Shown here: positions 37,267-46,389 of the stretch, one piece after another | Layout: the number at the start of each line of letters is the position of its first letter | How positions within the stretch are numbered: position 1 is the stretch's first letter | Assembly: GCA_025736915.1 (NCBI GenBank) | Contig: CP107049.1 | Coordinates: forward strand, 2,914,001-2,978,000 | Length of the DNA: 64,000 bases | Direction: 5' to 3' | Source of the DNA: Acinetobacter nosocomialis | GTDB lineage: Bacteria > Pseudomonadota > Gammaproteobacteria > Pseudomonadales > Moraxellaceae | Notes under the pieces: generated by a model | Told to the model about the DNA's origin: nothing | What the model saw: the letters and a program-made list of their open reading frames with translations, nothing else | Databases searched by the model: none | Program-made: the position numbers and the translations under genes

Positions 37267-37857
37267 ATGTCACCTCTAGAAATCTTTGCGGTCTTAATTA
37301 GTCTAATTGGAGTCGGATTAACTGTAATTCGCAATATGTGGTGTTGGCTGTTTAATTTCTTTGCCTTTGTTCTATACGCCTATTTGTTTTACGAATTTAA
37401 GCTTTATGGTGAAACGATTTTGCAATTCTTTTTTATGGCCGTAAATTTTTATGGTTTTTACTATTGGCTCAAAGGAAAGCAGCAAGATCATGACATTCGT
37501 ATAGAACCAATAGCTCCTAAAGTTGCAATTTTTCAAATGATCATTGCCGCGGTAGGTGGTTTACTTTTTGGTTTGATACTTAAAAACTTTACCGATGCAG
37601 CAGTGCCTATGCTCGACTCACAGCTTGCCGCATTTAGTTTGCTTGCAACTTACTGGACGAGTCGAAAACATATTGCGACTTGGATACTTTGGGTATTTGT
37701 CGACATTATTTATGTGGGCATGTTTATTTATAAAGATCTATTTTTAACTTCAGCCTTATATGCAGCCTTTGTGTTAATGGCAGCTTATGGTTGGTATCAA
37801 TGGGAAAAGGTTAAAAGAAAACAGAACGATCATATAGATTTGAAAAAAACTATTTAA
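37267..37857 (+). CDS. pnuC: PnuC-family nicotinamide riboside transporter
   Basis: Encodes 196 aa with seven hydrophobic helices. 'MWCWLFNFFAFVLYAYLFYEFKLYGE' and 'WILWVFVDIIYVGMFIYKDLF' are the diagnostic halves of the PnuC fold, which takes up nicotinamide riboside by facilitated diffusion. The nearby genes do not tell if the substrate is instead thiamine or riboflavin, as in some PnuT/PnuX members. The gene stands alone, with no NrtR or NadR gene in view. Confidence 0.88.
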   Translation: MSPLEIFAVLISLIGVGLTVIRNMWCWLFNFFAFVLYAYLFYEFKLYGETILQFFFMAVNFYGFYYWLKGKQQDHDIRIEPIAPKVAIFQMIIAAVGGLLFGLILKNFTDAAVPMLDSQLAAFSLLATYWTSRKHIATWILWVFVDIIYVGMFIYKDLFLTSALYAAFVLMAAYGWYQWEKVKRKQNDHIDLKKTI

Positions 37858-37903
37858 TGTATGAGAAAATATTAAAACAATAATCCTGTTTGGAAATTAT
37901 TTG

Positions 37904-38503
37904 ATGACTCATACTTTAAAAAAACTTTTATTTTGTTTATTTCTTTGTTCTGGTTATGCAAATGCTCAGATTAACGCTGTTCCTTTAAAACAGCTTAGTA
38001 AATTACCGGATTCATGTCAGAAAGATGAAGCTGCTGAAAATAATAAATTAGCTATACAGACGGCACAGGTAAAAATACAAAGCTATTCTTGCTTTAAGCC
38101 TGATATAGCTGATGCGCTAGGCTATAATGTATTTGCTATCAATTTAGATAAAAATAAAACCTATTATTTTAAAGCGCAAACTCAGGATATATCCTCAATA
38201 GCAGGTCAGACTATATATAAAATTGATTCTGAAACCTTTGCAATAGACAATTATCAGGAGCGTGGTGGAAATTTTATTATTTTTTGGGTAGCGGACTGGT
38301 CAAATATTTATACACAAGATATTAGTTATTATACGGATGATGAAACTTCCATAGATAGCTTTATTAAAGACAAACAGATTTATTTACAGAAGAAAAAATA
38401 TTTGGATAATACCAAAACTAAGAAAGTTGGATCTCCTTTAATCATTATGAAAGACAAACAAAAAGGTTTGATCATTAATAAGACTAAGGCACAAAACTTT
38501 TAA
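37904..38503 (+). CDS. exported protein of unknown function
   Basis: Encodes 199 aa. Signal peptide MTHTLKKLLFCLFLCSGYANA, cleaved before QINAVPL. The mature part (about 178 aa) is Lys/Asp/Tyr-rich with Cys38 and Cys58 in 'PDSCQKDEA' and 'SYSCFKPDI' and no membrane span. I do not recognise a family. Composition is more AT-rich than neighbours, and the following gene has a similar signal peptide and a similar start to its mature part (QINAVPLKQ against QVNIKPLWH), hinting at a tandem of distant relatives. A TTG three bases upstream is the formal longest start. Confidence 0.75.
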   Translation: MTHTLKKLLFCLFLCSGYANAQINAVPLKQLSKLPDSCQKDEAAENNKLAIQTAQVKIQSYSCFKPDIADALGYNVFAINLDKNKTYYFKAQTQDISSIAGQTIYKIDSETFAIDNYQERGGNFIIFWVADWSNIYTQDISYYTDDETSIDSFIKDKQIYLQKKKYLDNTKTKKVGSPLIIMKDKQKGLIINKTKAQNF

Positions 38504-38524
38504 ATCATTAATTTCTGGATTTTT

Positions 38525-38992
38525 ATGAAAAATTTAACTCATATATTTTTATTTTGTATTGGTTTTTTAGTAGCAACTACCTCTTATGCGCAAGTAAATA
38601 TTAAACCTTTATGGCATGGTAAGGTATTAAACGGTTTTGATATTCCCTTAAATAATCTGAAAAAGCCAAAGCAGGTTATTAAAGGTGAAGCTGATGAATG
38701 CAATGGTAGTTATTTTCCAGATCAATGGGTATATGAAGATGGAGTGATACTCTCTACGGGATCTTTAGATAAGGTATATGTAAGCCAGCAAAATGGTCTA
38801 AAGTATGGTTCTCGATTATTTAATCATTTAACTACCGAGAATGATTTTAAAAAGTTTTTTGGTAAACAAATAGTTATATCTGAAAATCATACTTACTCTA
38901 TATTTCCTTGGAAAGGTACTAATGATGGCTTACATTTTCATTTCCGTAATGGAAAATTACACTACTATACGCACTCTATTGATGACTGTTAA
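38525..38992 (+). CDS. exported protein of unknown function
   Basis: Encodes 155 aa. Signal peptide MKNLTHIFLFCIGFLVATTSYA then QVNIKPLWHGKVLNG. The mature protein has Cys58 near ADECNGSYF and a terminal Cys (HSIDDC), probably one disulfide, and aromatic-rich strands ('FPDQWVYEDGVILSTG', 'GLHFHFRNGKLHYYTH'). No known domain. It lies 21 bases after the preceding exported-protein gene and 22 before the next small gene, so these three may form one transcript ending at the terminator at 39333. Confidence 0.72.
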   Translation: MKNLTHIFLFCIGFLVATTSYAQVNIKPLWHGKVLNGFDIPLNNLKKPKQVIKGEADECNGSYFPDQWVYEDGVILSTGSLDKVYVSQQNGLKYGSRLFNHLTTENDFKKFFGKQIVISENHTYSIFPWKGTNDGLHFHFRNGKLHYYTHSIDDC

Positions 38993-39014
38993 TGATTAAC
39001 CTTTAAGAATAGCC

Positions 39015-39314
39015 ATGATCCTGAATTTAGTCATATATAAACAGCAACAGTTTGATGTGATGGCCCAAAAAATTATGGCCGAACCCACAAAATATATAGA
39101 TTTTAATTCAGTGTCAGATTTTTATAAGGCTGCATGGCTCAAGGATTTTCCACAAGGCACACAGGTCTCTGCGACAGGTTTAGATGATGGTGCTGAAGAG
39201 TTTTATGCCGTAATACAGTTTAAACAGCAGTATTTAAAGTTTGATATTAAAGAAAATCATTTGCTACTGAGTTTTCAGGATATGAATGGTGAAGTTTTTA
39301 AGCGTAATTTTTAA
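39015..39314 (+). CDS. small cytoplasmic protein of unknown function
   Basis: Encodes 99 aa without a signal peptide: a Gln/Lys-rich helix (YKQQQFDVMAQKIMAEPTKY) then alternating strands 'AVIQFKQQYLKFDIKENHLLLSF'. Unrecognised. Being next to two exported proteins, an immunity or accessory role is conceivable but unsupported. AAGA precedes the ATG. It is followed directly by a strong terminator. Confidence 0.65.
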   Translation: MILNLVIYKQQQFDVMAQKIMAEPTKYIDFNSVSDFYKAAWLKDFPQGTQVSATGLDDGAEEFYAVIQFKQQYLKFDIKENHLLLSFQDMNGEVFKRNF

Positions 39315-39332
39315 TTGAAGAAATAAAAGCAC

Positions 39333-39361
39333 AAAAAAAGCGACTTAACGTCGCTTTTTTT
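39333..39361. terminator. bidirectional terminator
   Basis: Stem AAAAAAAGCGAC / GTCGCTTTTTTT around a five-base loop. It closes the transcript of the three unknown genes and overlaps the stop codon of the convergent IclR gene, so it serves both. Confidence 0.9.
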
Positions 39362-40172
39362 AATAGATAAATTTTGAAATTTTATCTGCGGTTGTGATCA
39401 CCATAGCTGCGATATCTTCTTTAAAAGTCTTTTCATCATAAGTGGTAATTGGGCAGCTCACTGAAAGAACCGCTACCATTTTGCCATTTGATTGTTTGAA
39501 AATAGGGGCAGCACAAGCAGCCATATCATGGTTGTAATGGCCCCAGCTCACCATCGATTTTTGAGTTTTTACATAACTCAACTTTTGTAAGAGTGCTTTC
39601 AAACTGGTTGGGGTTAGTTCTGAGTAACTATCCCACTCATTGAAATTACGGTAACGTTGTCGTACTTCTGCCTCTGGTAAATCTGACAATAACATTTGAC
39701 CAATGACGGTTGCATGGGCAGGCCAGCGAGTACCTAAACTAATATTGCTGGTAAACGTTCCCATAGATTGAACGTTATTTACAAAAACAATATGTGTACC
39801 TTCTAAAACAGTCAGATGCACTGCCAGTTTGGTTTGGTCACGTAGTTCTTTCATTAGAGGCGTTGATAAATCGAGTAATGAAAGCTTCGATAAGCTGTTA
39901 AAACCAAGCTCCATGACTTTTGAATCGAGTGCATACGTTTTTTGAGAGGCTTTTCTTAAATAACCGCAAGCTTCAAGTGTATAGATCAGACGAAATGCAC
40001 TAGAACGGTTCACTTCCAAAATTTCGGCAATTTCTGTAATCGTCATTTCTTGTGCTTGTTGATTAAAAGCTTGCAAGATGGCTAAACCACGCACAAGCCC
40101 TGGTACTAAATACCGATCATCATTTTTTGTTGTTTCTGATTCTTGCGAATCTTCTTCAATCTCTAGGCTCAT
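39360..40172 (-). CDS. IclR-family transcriptional regulator
   Basis: Encodes 270 aa. A winged helix at about residues 25-85 ('LAILQAFNQQAQEMTITEIAEILEVNRSSAFRLIYTLEACGYL') is followed by the IclR effector domain with 'GHYNHDMAACAAPIF', the region that binds aromatic or small-acid ligands in relatives. It is divergent from the Rieske-oxygenase operon across a 273-base gap and is its likely regulator, as IclR proteins often control adjacent aromatic catabolic operons. Confidence 0.9.
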   Translation of the reverse strand: MSLEIEEDSQESETTKNDDRYLVPGLVRGLAILQAFNQQAQEMTITEIAEILEVNRSSAFRLIYTLEACGYLRKASQKTYALDSKVMELGFNSLSKLSLLDLSTPLMKELRDQTKLAVHLTVLEGTHIVFVNNVQSMGTFTSNISLGTRWPAHATVIGQMLLSDLPEAEVRQRYRNFNEWDSYSELTPTSLKALLQKLSYVKTQKSMVSWGHYNHDMAACAAPIFKQSNGKMVAVLSVSCPITTYDEKTFKEDIAAMVITTADKISKFIY

Positions 40173-40354
40173 TCGTGTTGTTTTCCTATAAATAAAACAG
40201 GGTTCGAATTAGGGCATTATGCTTTATTTTAGAACTATTGTAATTATAAAGATCGCATAAAACAATTTTTATATTTAAAACAAAGTTTTTATTTTGAAAC
40301 GTAACAAATTATTTAAAATTAATTAATAACATGATTTATATGGTTATTTTTACT

Positions 40355-40384
40355 TTGACAAAAATTAACCAAGAGTATTATTCT
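40355..40384 (+). promoter_or_regulatory. candidate promoter of the catabolic operon
   Basis: -35 TTGACA at 40355-40360 and a -10-like TATTCT at 40379-40384 (spacing 18), or TATTAT at 40376 (spacing 15). A/T-rich repeats of AAAACAAA and TTTTATTTTG type in 40255-40320 may hold the IclR site. Start codon of the first gene is 62 bases beyond. Confidence 0.35.
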
Positions 40385-40445
40385 TTGCTTGTGTTTTGAA
40401 AATGAAATTAAGTTTTGTATATAAAACAAAACGAGGACGCAAGAT

Positions 40446-40751
40446 ATGAGTTGGATCTCAGTTTGTCAGCAAGGTGACGTTAGCGAAGATGAGCCGAAAG
40501 CCATCGAAATTGAAGGGAAAAAAATAGGCGTATTTTTCGTCGATGAAAATTACTTTGCTATCGAAAATGTTTGCCCTCATGCGTATGCCTTATTAACCGA
40601 AGGATTTATCGAAGATCAAACTGTGGAATGTCCATTGCACGAAGCAATTTTTGACATTCAGACAGGTGAGCTAAAAAGTGGACCCGGGTGTAGAAACCTA
40701 TGTACGTACCCAGTTCGTGTTGAAGGACAGGATATTCAAATTCAACTCTAG
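40446..40751 (+). CDS. Rieske [2Fe-2S] ferredoxin of the ring-hydroxylating system
   Basis: Encodes 101 aa. Both Rieske clusters are clear: C43-P-H45 (NVCPHAYALL) and C62-P-L-H65 (ECPLHEAIF). It passes electrons from the FAD reductase encoded at 43889 to the oxygenase at 41095. GAGGACG lies nine bases before the ATG. First gene of a long operon; the two genes that follow are spaced at most 30 bases apart. Confidence 0.93.
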   Translation: MSWISVCQQGDVSEDEPKAIEIEGKKIGVFFVDENYFAIENVCPHAYALLTEGFIEDQTVECPLHEAIFDIQTGELKSGPGCRNLCTYPVRVEGQDIQIQL

Positions 40752-40778
40752 TCCTCACATGTACAAGGAAGCAGAACA

Positions 40779-41078
40779 ATGAAGACATTTAATGAAAAGT
40801 TGGCAAGCTGGATTCATGCAACGCCGGCAACCGAAGCAGGTATCAACAATATTCAAATTCCTGGTCAATCTGAATTGTTGGTTTGGCAAACACGTTATAA
40901 AGAACCGACTCTCTACGAACAAGACTTTGTAAAGAACTTGATTCAGGCATTTTCTGCGGGCGCAACTGAGTTGGATGATGTTGTTTCTGCACTTAATCAA
41001 CAGGGTTTCCGCTGTGAATCTGGTAATGAATGGACTTCTGCGAGCTTTACAGAAGAAATGCAACGTTTAGGTTATTGA
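40779..41078 (+). CDS. small protein with recombinase-like helix-turn-helix domain
   Basis: Encodes 99 aa, no signal peptide. The second half, 'ATELDDVVSALNQQGFRCESGNEWTSASFTEEMQRLGY', has the shape of the C-terminal recombinase-type helix-turn-helix fold found in unclassified proteins beside aromatic-degradation genes. The role in the pathway is not known to me; it could be an oxygenase accessory subunit or a regulator. AAGGAAG precedes the ATG. It sits between the ferredoxin and the oxygenase genes. Confidence 0.75.
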   Translation: MKTFNEKLASWIHATPATEAGINNIQIPGQSELLVWQTRYKEPTLYEQDFVKNLIQAFSAGATELDDVVSALNQQGFRCESGNEWTSASFTEEMQRLGY

Positions 41079-41094
41079 TTCAGGGACGAATAAA

Positions 41095-42162
41095 ATGAAC
41101 GCAATCGTATCAACTTCACAAAGCGCTGAAGAATATTTAGAACTTGGTTTACGTGACCAATGGCATCCGGTTTTAGCAAGTTGGGAAGTCGCTGCTAATC
41201 CAGTTGGAATTACTCGTTTAGGCGAAAATATTGTGGTTTGGCGTGATGCCGAAGGTCAGGTTCATGCACTTGAAGATCGCTGTCCACACCGCGGTGCACG
41301 TCTTTCACTTGGTTGGAACTTGGGTGACCGAGTGGCTTGCTGGTATCACGGTGTTGAAGTTCGTGCTGATGGTGTGGTTGCTGATGTGCCAGCCGTTCAT
41401 GAATGCCCAATGACTGGAACCAAGTGTTTAAAGAACTATCCTGTAATTGAGCAACATGGCGCAATCTTTATCTGGTTTGGTATCGATGCAAATGAACAAC
41501 CTGCACCGCTTGAGTTCCCAGAACAACTGGCAAGCGAAGAATGGAGTTCATTCCTTTGCCAAGCAGATTGGAAAGTAAACCATCAATACGCCATTGATAA
41601 CGTCATGGACCCAATGCACGGTACATATTTGCACTGTACGTCACACTCAATGGCAGAAGGTGAACGTACCGCAGAGATGAAACACCGCACAACTGAAAAT
41701 GGTTTTGTTTTTGAAAAAGAAGGCCAAACAGGTGTGAACTTTGACTGGGTTGAGTACGGTTCGACAGGTGCAAGTTGGTTACGTCTTTCAATTCCTTACC
41801 GTAAACAATTTGGTCCGGGTGGTGAATTCTGGATTGTGGGTTATGCAACACCAATTGATGCCAACAATACTCGTGTATTTTTCTGGCGCTGCCGTAAGGT
41901 GAGTAGTTGGCAACGAAATGTATGGCGCTTCTTGTATCGCAATCATTTAGAACAGTTGCATTGGGATGTATTAGAACAAGACCGAATTATTTTAGAAAAC
42001 CTTGCGCCAAATGCACGTGCACGAGAATTCTTATATCAACACGATGTCGGTCTTGCACGTTTACGCCGTTTAATGAAGAAAGAAGCTGAGAAGCAATTAA
42101 AGAAAATTGCTGCACTAAATGCATCAAACCGTATCGAGATGCAGGAAGAAGCTCATGGCTAA
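41095..42162 (+). CDS. Rieske non-heme iron ring-hydroxylating oxygenase, alpha subunit
   Basis: Encodes 355 aa, the short one-subunit oxygenase class (vanillate O-demethylase/toluenesulfonate-like length) rather than a 450-aa alpha with a partner beta. Rieske ligands C63, H65, C82, H85; the iron site N169-x2-D172-x2-H175-x4-H180 (DNVMDPMHGTYLH). Hydroxylates or demethylates an aromatic substrate. AGGGACG precedes the ATG. No beta subunit gene lies next to it. Substrate cannot be inferred from sequence alone. Confidence 0.93.
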   Translation: MNAIVSTSQSAEEYLELGLRDQWHPVLASWEVAANPVGITRLGENIVVWRDAEGQVHALEDRCPHRGARLSLGWNLGDRVACWYHGVEVRADGVVADVPAVHECPMTGTKCLKNYPVIEQHGAIFIWFGIDANEQPAPLEFPEQLASEEWSSFLCQADWKVNHQYAIDNVMDPMHGTYLHCTSHSMAEGERTAEMKHRTTENGFVFEKEGQTGVNFDWVEYGSTGASWLRLSIPYRKQFGPGGEFWIVGYATPIDANNTRVFFWRCRKVSSWQRNVWRFLYRNHLEQLHWDVLEQDRIILENLAPNARAREFLYQHDVGLARLRRLMKKEAEKQLKKIAALNASNRIEMQEEAHG

Positions 42163-42919
42163 TGTAGCGTTGTTGCAAGGCAAAAAAGTTTTAGTGACTG
42201 GTGCTGCACGTGGTTTAGGGCGGGATTTCGCTCAAGCCATTGCTGAGGCAGGCGCTGAAGTTGTAATGGCAGATATTTTATCTGACCTCGTGCAACAAGA
42301 AGCACAAGTCTTGCAAAAACAAGGACTCAAGGTCCATGCAGTCACTGTTGACCTTGCCAATGCAGACTCTATTGAAAATGCGGTTGCAAAAAGCGTGGAA
42401 GTATTACAAGGACTAGATGGCCTTGTGAACTGTGCAGCGCTTGCAACCAATGTCGGTGGAAAAAATATGATTGATTACGATCCTGAACTTTGGGATCGGG
42501 TCATGAATATTAATGTGAAAGGTACATGGTTAATTACAAAAGCGTGTATTCCACATTTAAAACAATCGGCTGCTGGCAAGATTATTAATGTTGCATCAGA
42601 TACAGCACTTTGGGGGGCGCCAAACCTGATGGCTTATGTTGCAAGTAAAGGTGCAATTGTTGCTATGACGCGTTCAATGGCAAGAGAGTTGGGGCAGTTC
42701 AATATCTGTGTTAACACCTTATCTCCGGGGCTGACTCTGGTTGAAGCAACCGAGTATGTGCCACAGGAACGTCATGATTTATATGTCAACGGAAGAGCGA
42801 TTCAACGCCAGCAACTTCCACAAGATTTAAATGGAACAGCATTGTATCTACTATCGGATTTGTCCTCTTTTGTGACAGGTCAAAATATTCCGGTCAATGG
42901 CGGTTTTGTCTTTAACTAA
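42155..42919 (+). CDS. SDR-family dehydrogenase
   Basis: Encodes 254 aa. N-terminal TGAARGLG (15-22) binds NAD(P), NCAA (about 97-100) replaces NNAG, and the active-site SDTALWGAPNLMAYVASKG keeps Ser, Tyr and Lys. In a Rieske pathway it would re-aromatise a cis-dihydrodiol; classical SDR chemistry is certain, the substrate is inferred. Start decided by GCAGGAAGAAG before the ATG at 42155, overlapping the oxygenase gene by eight bases, so they are coupled. Confidence 0.9.
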   Translation: MANVALLQGKKVLVTGAARGLGRDFAQAIAEAGAEVVMADILSDLVQQEAQVLQKQGLKVHAVTVDLANADSIENAVAKSVEVLQGLDGLVNCAALATNVGGKNMIDYDPELWDRVMNINVKGTWLITKACIPHLKQSAAGKIINVASDTALWGAPNLMAYVASKGAIVAMTRSMARELGQFNICVNTLSPGLTLVEATEYVPQERHDLYVNGRAIQRQQLPQDLNGTALYLLSDLSSFVTGQNIPVNGGFVFN

Positions 42920-42930
42920 GGAGTAGTCAA

Positions 42931-43860
42931 ATGATTACAGGGATCGAAATTTTAAAGTTTGGAGTTGAAGATAGAGCCGCTTCAAACAAGTTTTTGGCAG
43001 ATTTTGGTTTAAGCCAAAGTACTTCGGATATTGATGGCACTGATCTTTACCAAACCCAAAATGGTAGCAAGATTTATCTATTTAATTGTGATGATGATCG
43101 TTTGCCGCCTGCCATTGAACAAGGTTCAACTTTACGTGAAGTCACGTGGGGTGTTGAAAGCACACAAGACCTAGAAGACTTAGCAGTACGTTTGGCCGAT
43201 GTAGAAGGTTTTAAACGTACTGAAAATACAGTTCAGTGTCTTGACCCAAATGGCATGACCATTCGTTTTGAACAAAGTTTTGTAAAAGATGTCTCTGAGC
43301 TCAAAACGGAAGGTATTAACCAGTACGGCAACATTCAACGTGTTAATGCAGCAAGTCCTGTCTATGAAAAAGGTCAGCCTGTTGCGATTGGACACGTGGT
43401 GTTCTTTACACCGGATTTGGCAACAACTGAAAACTTCTATATTGAAAAAGTAGGCTTTCATTTATCGGATGCTTACAAAAATCGCGGTGCTTTTTTACGT
43501 TGCCGCGGTGAAGGTTATCACCATGATTTATTCTTGCTGAGTGTTCCAAATAAACCTGCTGGCTTAAATCACGTTGCGTTTGTAGTACGTGATATCCATG
43601 AGGTGATTGGGGGCGGTTTAAATATGAATCGTTCAGAGTGGTCAACCTTTATTGGACCGGGACGTCATCCAATTTCTTCTGCTTATTTCTGGTACGTCAA
43701 CTCGCCATTAGGTGGTGCGTTTGAATACTACACCAACGATGATTATTTGACCGAAGAATGGCAGCCACGTGTAGAAGAACATCGTCTAGAGCTTTTCACC
43801 GAATGGGCGATTGAAGGTGGTCTTGATGACACAACCCGCCGTCAGGTGAAGCCTGTTTAA
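42931..43860 (+). CDS. VOC-family extradiol-type ring-cleavage dioxygenase
   Basis: Encodes 309 aa with two VOC modules. The second carries the full 2-His-1-carboxylate iron site: His155 (IGHVVFF), His214 (LNHVAFV) and Glu265 (GAFEYYT). The first module has degenerate counterparts, as in catechol 2,3- and biphenyl-2,3-diol dioxygenases. It would cleave the catechol made by the two preceding enzymes. AAGGAG precedes the ATG. Confidence 0.9.
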   Translation: MITGIEILKFGVEDRAASNKFLADFGLSQSTSDIDGTDLYQTQNGSKIYLFNCDDDRLPPAIEQGSTLREVTWGVESTQDLEDLAVRLADVEGFKRTENTVQCLDPNGMTIRFEQSFVKDVSELKTEGINQYGNIQRVNAASPVYEKGQPVAIGHVVFFTPDLATTENFYIEKVGFHLSDAYKNRGAFLRCRGEGYHHDLFLLSVPNKPAGLNHVAFVVRDIHEVIGGGLNMNRSEWSTFIGPGRHPISSAYFWYVNSPLGGAFEYYTNDDYLTEEWQPRVEEHRLELFTEWAIEGGLDDTTRRQVKPV

Positions 43861-43888
43861 CAGGTATGGTTGAACAAGGAAGATGGCT

Positions 43889-45100
43889 ATGGAAAAGATC
43901 GTAATTGTAGGTGCTGGACAGGCAGCGGGTTGGGCAGTAAGTACCTTACGTCAAAATGGGTATGTGGGCGAAATTCACGTGGTTTCAAATGAAGATCAAG
44001 TGTTTTATGAGCGTCCGCCACTGTCTAAGCAAGTACTTTCAAAAGAAGCTACTTATGAAAGTTTGAATCTGTTCTCACCTGAACAGGTTCAAGAGTTCAA
44101 CGTTCAATGGCATAAACCAGAAATTGCGACAAAAGTCGATCGTGAGCAAAAACAGGTTCATTTAGAAAGTGGTCAGGTTTTGCCCTATGACAAATTGCTG
44201 ATTGCAACTGGAAGCCGTGCACGTGTACCCGTCAATACATGGCAGTTTATTCCAAATGTTGTGACCCTACGTAATGTGTATGACTGTGAACGTTTGGCTG
44301 AAATTTTAAAGAACGCAAAAAATGTCGCTGTGATTGGCGGCGGCTGGATTGGTTTAGAAATTGCGGCAACTGCGCGTAAGCAAGGTAAAGAGGTACATGT
44401 TTTTGAATATGGCGACCGCTTATGTGCAAGAAGTGTGAGCCCGGAAGTGTCTGCATTTTTAAAAAATATGCATGAAACACAAGGCACAAAAATTCATTTA
44501 GACAGCAAAAGCCTTCATTTGGTTGAAGCACCGAATCAGAAAGTTGAAGTGGTAAATCATCCTCAACATAGCCAGTTATTTGACTGTGTTGTGGTAGGTG
44601 CTGGTGCTGAAATTGCCAAAGAGTTAGGTGTGCACGCTGGTCTCGATGTGAAAGATGGCATTGTGGTGAATTGTTTTGGGCAAACCTCAGATCAAAACAT
44701 TTATGCCGCAGGTGATGTCGCAATTCATCCGAGCTTGGGATATTGCATTCAGTCTTGGGCAAATGCACAAAATCAGGCGATTGCAGCAGCAAAATCAATG
44801 CTCGGAATTGATACTGAATATACAGATATTCCATGGCTCTGGTCTGATCAGTACCACTTCAATATTCAGATTTTAGGTACGTATCAACCAGATAGAACCA
44901 AAGAAGTAGTGATTCGCCAAGGTGGTGAGGATCAGGTGAGTTATTTATATCTCGACCATGAAAATCGTTTGCTGAATATGATTGCCATTAATGATTCGAA
45001 GCTGATCAAACTGGCAAAACGTTGGATGCAAGCCAACACCGTTTTAGATCCAAAATTATTAGCAGATGCCGAATTTAATGTCATGAAGTTAAAACCGTAA
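43889..45100 (+). CDS. FAD-dependent ferredoxin reductase
   Basis: Encodes 403 aa. FAD fold VIVGAGQAAGW (about 5-15), NAD fold VAVIGGGWIGLEIA (about 145-160), and 'IYAAGDVAIHP' second FAD motif place it with BphA4/HcaD-type reductases. It completes the three-component oxygenase with the ferredoxin and the alpha subunit. The ATG at 43889 is chosen over 43883 because AAGGA is eight bases before it and only two before the other. Confidence 0.92.
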   Translation: MEKIVIVGAGQAAGWAVSTLRQNGYVGEIHVVSNEDQVFYERPPLSKQVLSKEATYESLNLFSPEQVQEFNVQWHKPEIATKVDREQKQVHLESGQVLPYDKLLIATGSRARVPVNTWQFIPNVVTLRNVYDCERLAEILKNAKNVAVIGGGWIGLEIAATARKQGKEVHVFEYGDRLCARSVSPEVSAFLKNMHETQGTKIHLDSKSLHLVEAPNQKVEVVNHPQHSQLFDCVVVGAGAEIAKELGVHAGLDVKDGIVVNCFGQTSDQNIYAAGDVAIHPSLGYCIQSWANAQNQAIAAAKSMLGIDTEYTDIPWLWSDQYHFNIQILGTYQPDRTKEVVIRQGGEDQVSYLYLDHENRLLNMIAINDSKLIKLAKRWMQANTVLDPKLLADAEFNVMKLKP

Positions 45101-45142
45101 GCATTAAATCTGGTTCTCATTACCAAATCGAAGGAATGACGC

Positions 45143-46366
45143 ATGAGTAATGAAGAAAAAAGTGGATTGAAGCATTGGGTGCCTGCTTTTGTCCTTATGG
45201 TGTGTGTGGTACTGGCATTTTTCGACAAGATTAGTATTGCGGTTTTATTTTCAGATCCTCATTTTCAAACTGCAATGGGAATTGCTGAAGATAAGGCCAA
45301 GCTTGGATGGCTCATGACAAGTTTCTTGCTTGCTTATGGCTTTTCATCGGTTTTTCTAAGCTTCTTGGGTGACATTTTTAACCCAAAGAAAATGCTGTTC
45401 TGGAGCGTAACATCATGGGGTTTACTCATGTTCTGTATGGGCTTCACCACCAGTTATTCAGGCATGTTGATTTTACGTGTACTACTTGGTTTGGCAGAAG
45501 GACCACTGTTTGCTTTGGCATACACCATTGTTAAGCAGACTTATACAGACCGTCAGCAGGCACGTGCTTCTACTATGTTTTTGCTTGGAACCCCGATAGG
45601 TGCATTCCTTGGATTCCCAATCACGGCAAATGTTTTAGCTCACCACGACTGGCACACCACTTTTTTTGTGATGGCTGCGCTAACCCTAATTGCCATTTTC
45701 AGTATTGTTTTTGGTTTGCGTAACTTACAGCTCAAGAAAACTGTCGAAATTGAGGGCGAGAGTAAACGTACCAATTTCAAAGGCCACATTGCCAATACTA
45801 AATTGTTGCTCAGCAACAGCGCGTTCTGGCTGGTTTGCCTCTTTAACATTGCATTAATGACTTATTTGTGGGGCTTAAACAGCTGGGTTCCTTCTTATCT
45901 TATGCAAGACAAAGGATTCAATCTCAAAGAGTTTGGGATGTATTCAAGCTTTCCATTCATTGCCATGTTAATTGGCGAAATCATCGGTGCGTTTTTATCT
46001 GACAAGTTAGGCCGCCGAGCAATTCAAGTCTTTAGTGGTTTATTACTCGCGGGCATCTTCATGTATGTGATGGTCATTATGACTCAACCATTATTGATTA
46101 TTGCTGCCATGTCTTTAAGTGCGATGGCGTGGGGTTTTGGAGTAGCAGCTGTATTTGCTTTGCTTGCCCGAGTAACCACCTCAAATGTAGGGGCGACTGC
46201 GGGTGGAATATTTAACGGCTTAGGTAATTTTGCAAGTGCAATTGCGCCTGTTCTTATCGGTTACATCGTGATGCAAACACATAGTTTTAATTTAGGAATT
46301 AGCTTCTTGGCTGCTGTCGCTGTCATTGGGTCTTTGTTCTTGGTTCCTCTTTTAAAACGTTATTAA
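45143..46366 (+). CDS. MFS transporter, anion/aromatic-acid type
   Basis: Encodes 407 aa, 12 helices. Characteristic 'FFDKISIAVLFSDPHF' first helix region, 'GDIFNPKKMLF' loop and 'LGLAEGPLFALAYTI' are typical of the phthalate/hexuronate/aromatic-acid anion:cation symporter group. Probably brings the operon's substrate across the inner membrane. GAAGGAA precedes the ATG. Confidence 0.88.
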   Translation: MSNEEKSGLKHWVPAFVLMVCVVLAFFDKISIAVLFSDPHFQTAMGIAEDKAKLGWLMTSFLLAYGFSSVFLSFLGDIFNPKKMLFWSVTSWGLLMFCMGFTTSYSGMLILRVLLGLAEGPLFALAYTIVKQTYTDRQQARASTMFLLGTPIGAFLGFPITANVLAHHDWHTTFFVMAALTLIAIFSIVFGLRNLQLKKTVEIEGESKRTNFKGHIANTKLLLSNSAFWLVCLFNIALMTYLWGLNSWVPSYLMQDKGFNLKEFGMYSSFPFIAMLIGEIIGAFLSDKLGRRAIQVFSGLLLAGIFMYVMVIMTQPLLIIAAMSLSAMAWGFGVAAVFALLARVTTSNVGATAGGIFNGLGNFASAIAPVLIGYIVMQTHSFNLGISFLAAVAVIGSLFLVPLLKRY

Positions 46367-46389
46367 TTCACTGTATAGGAGTTTTAAAA

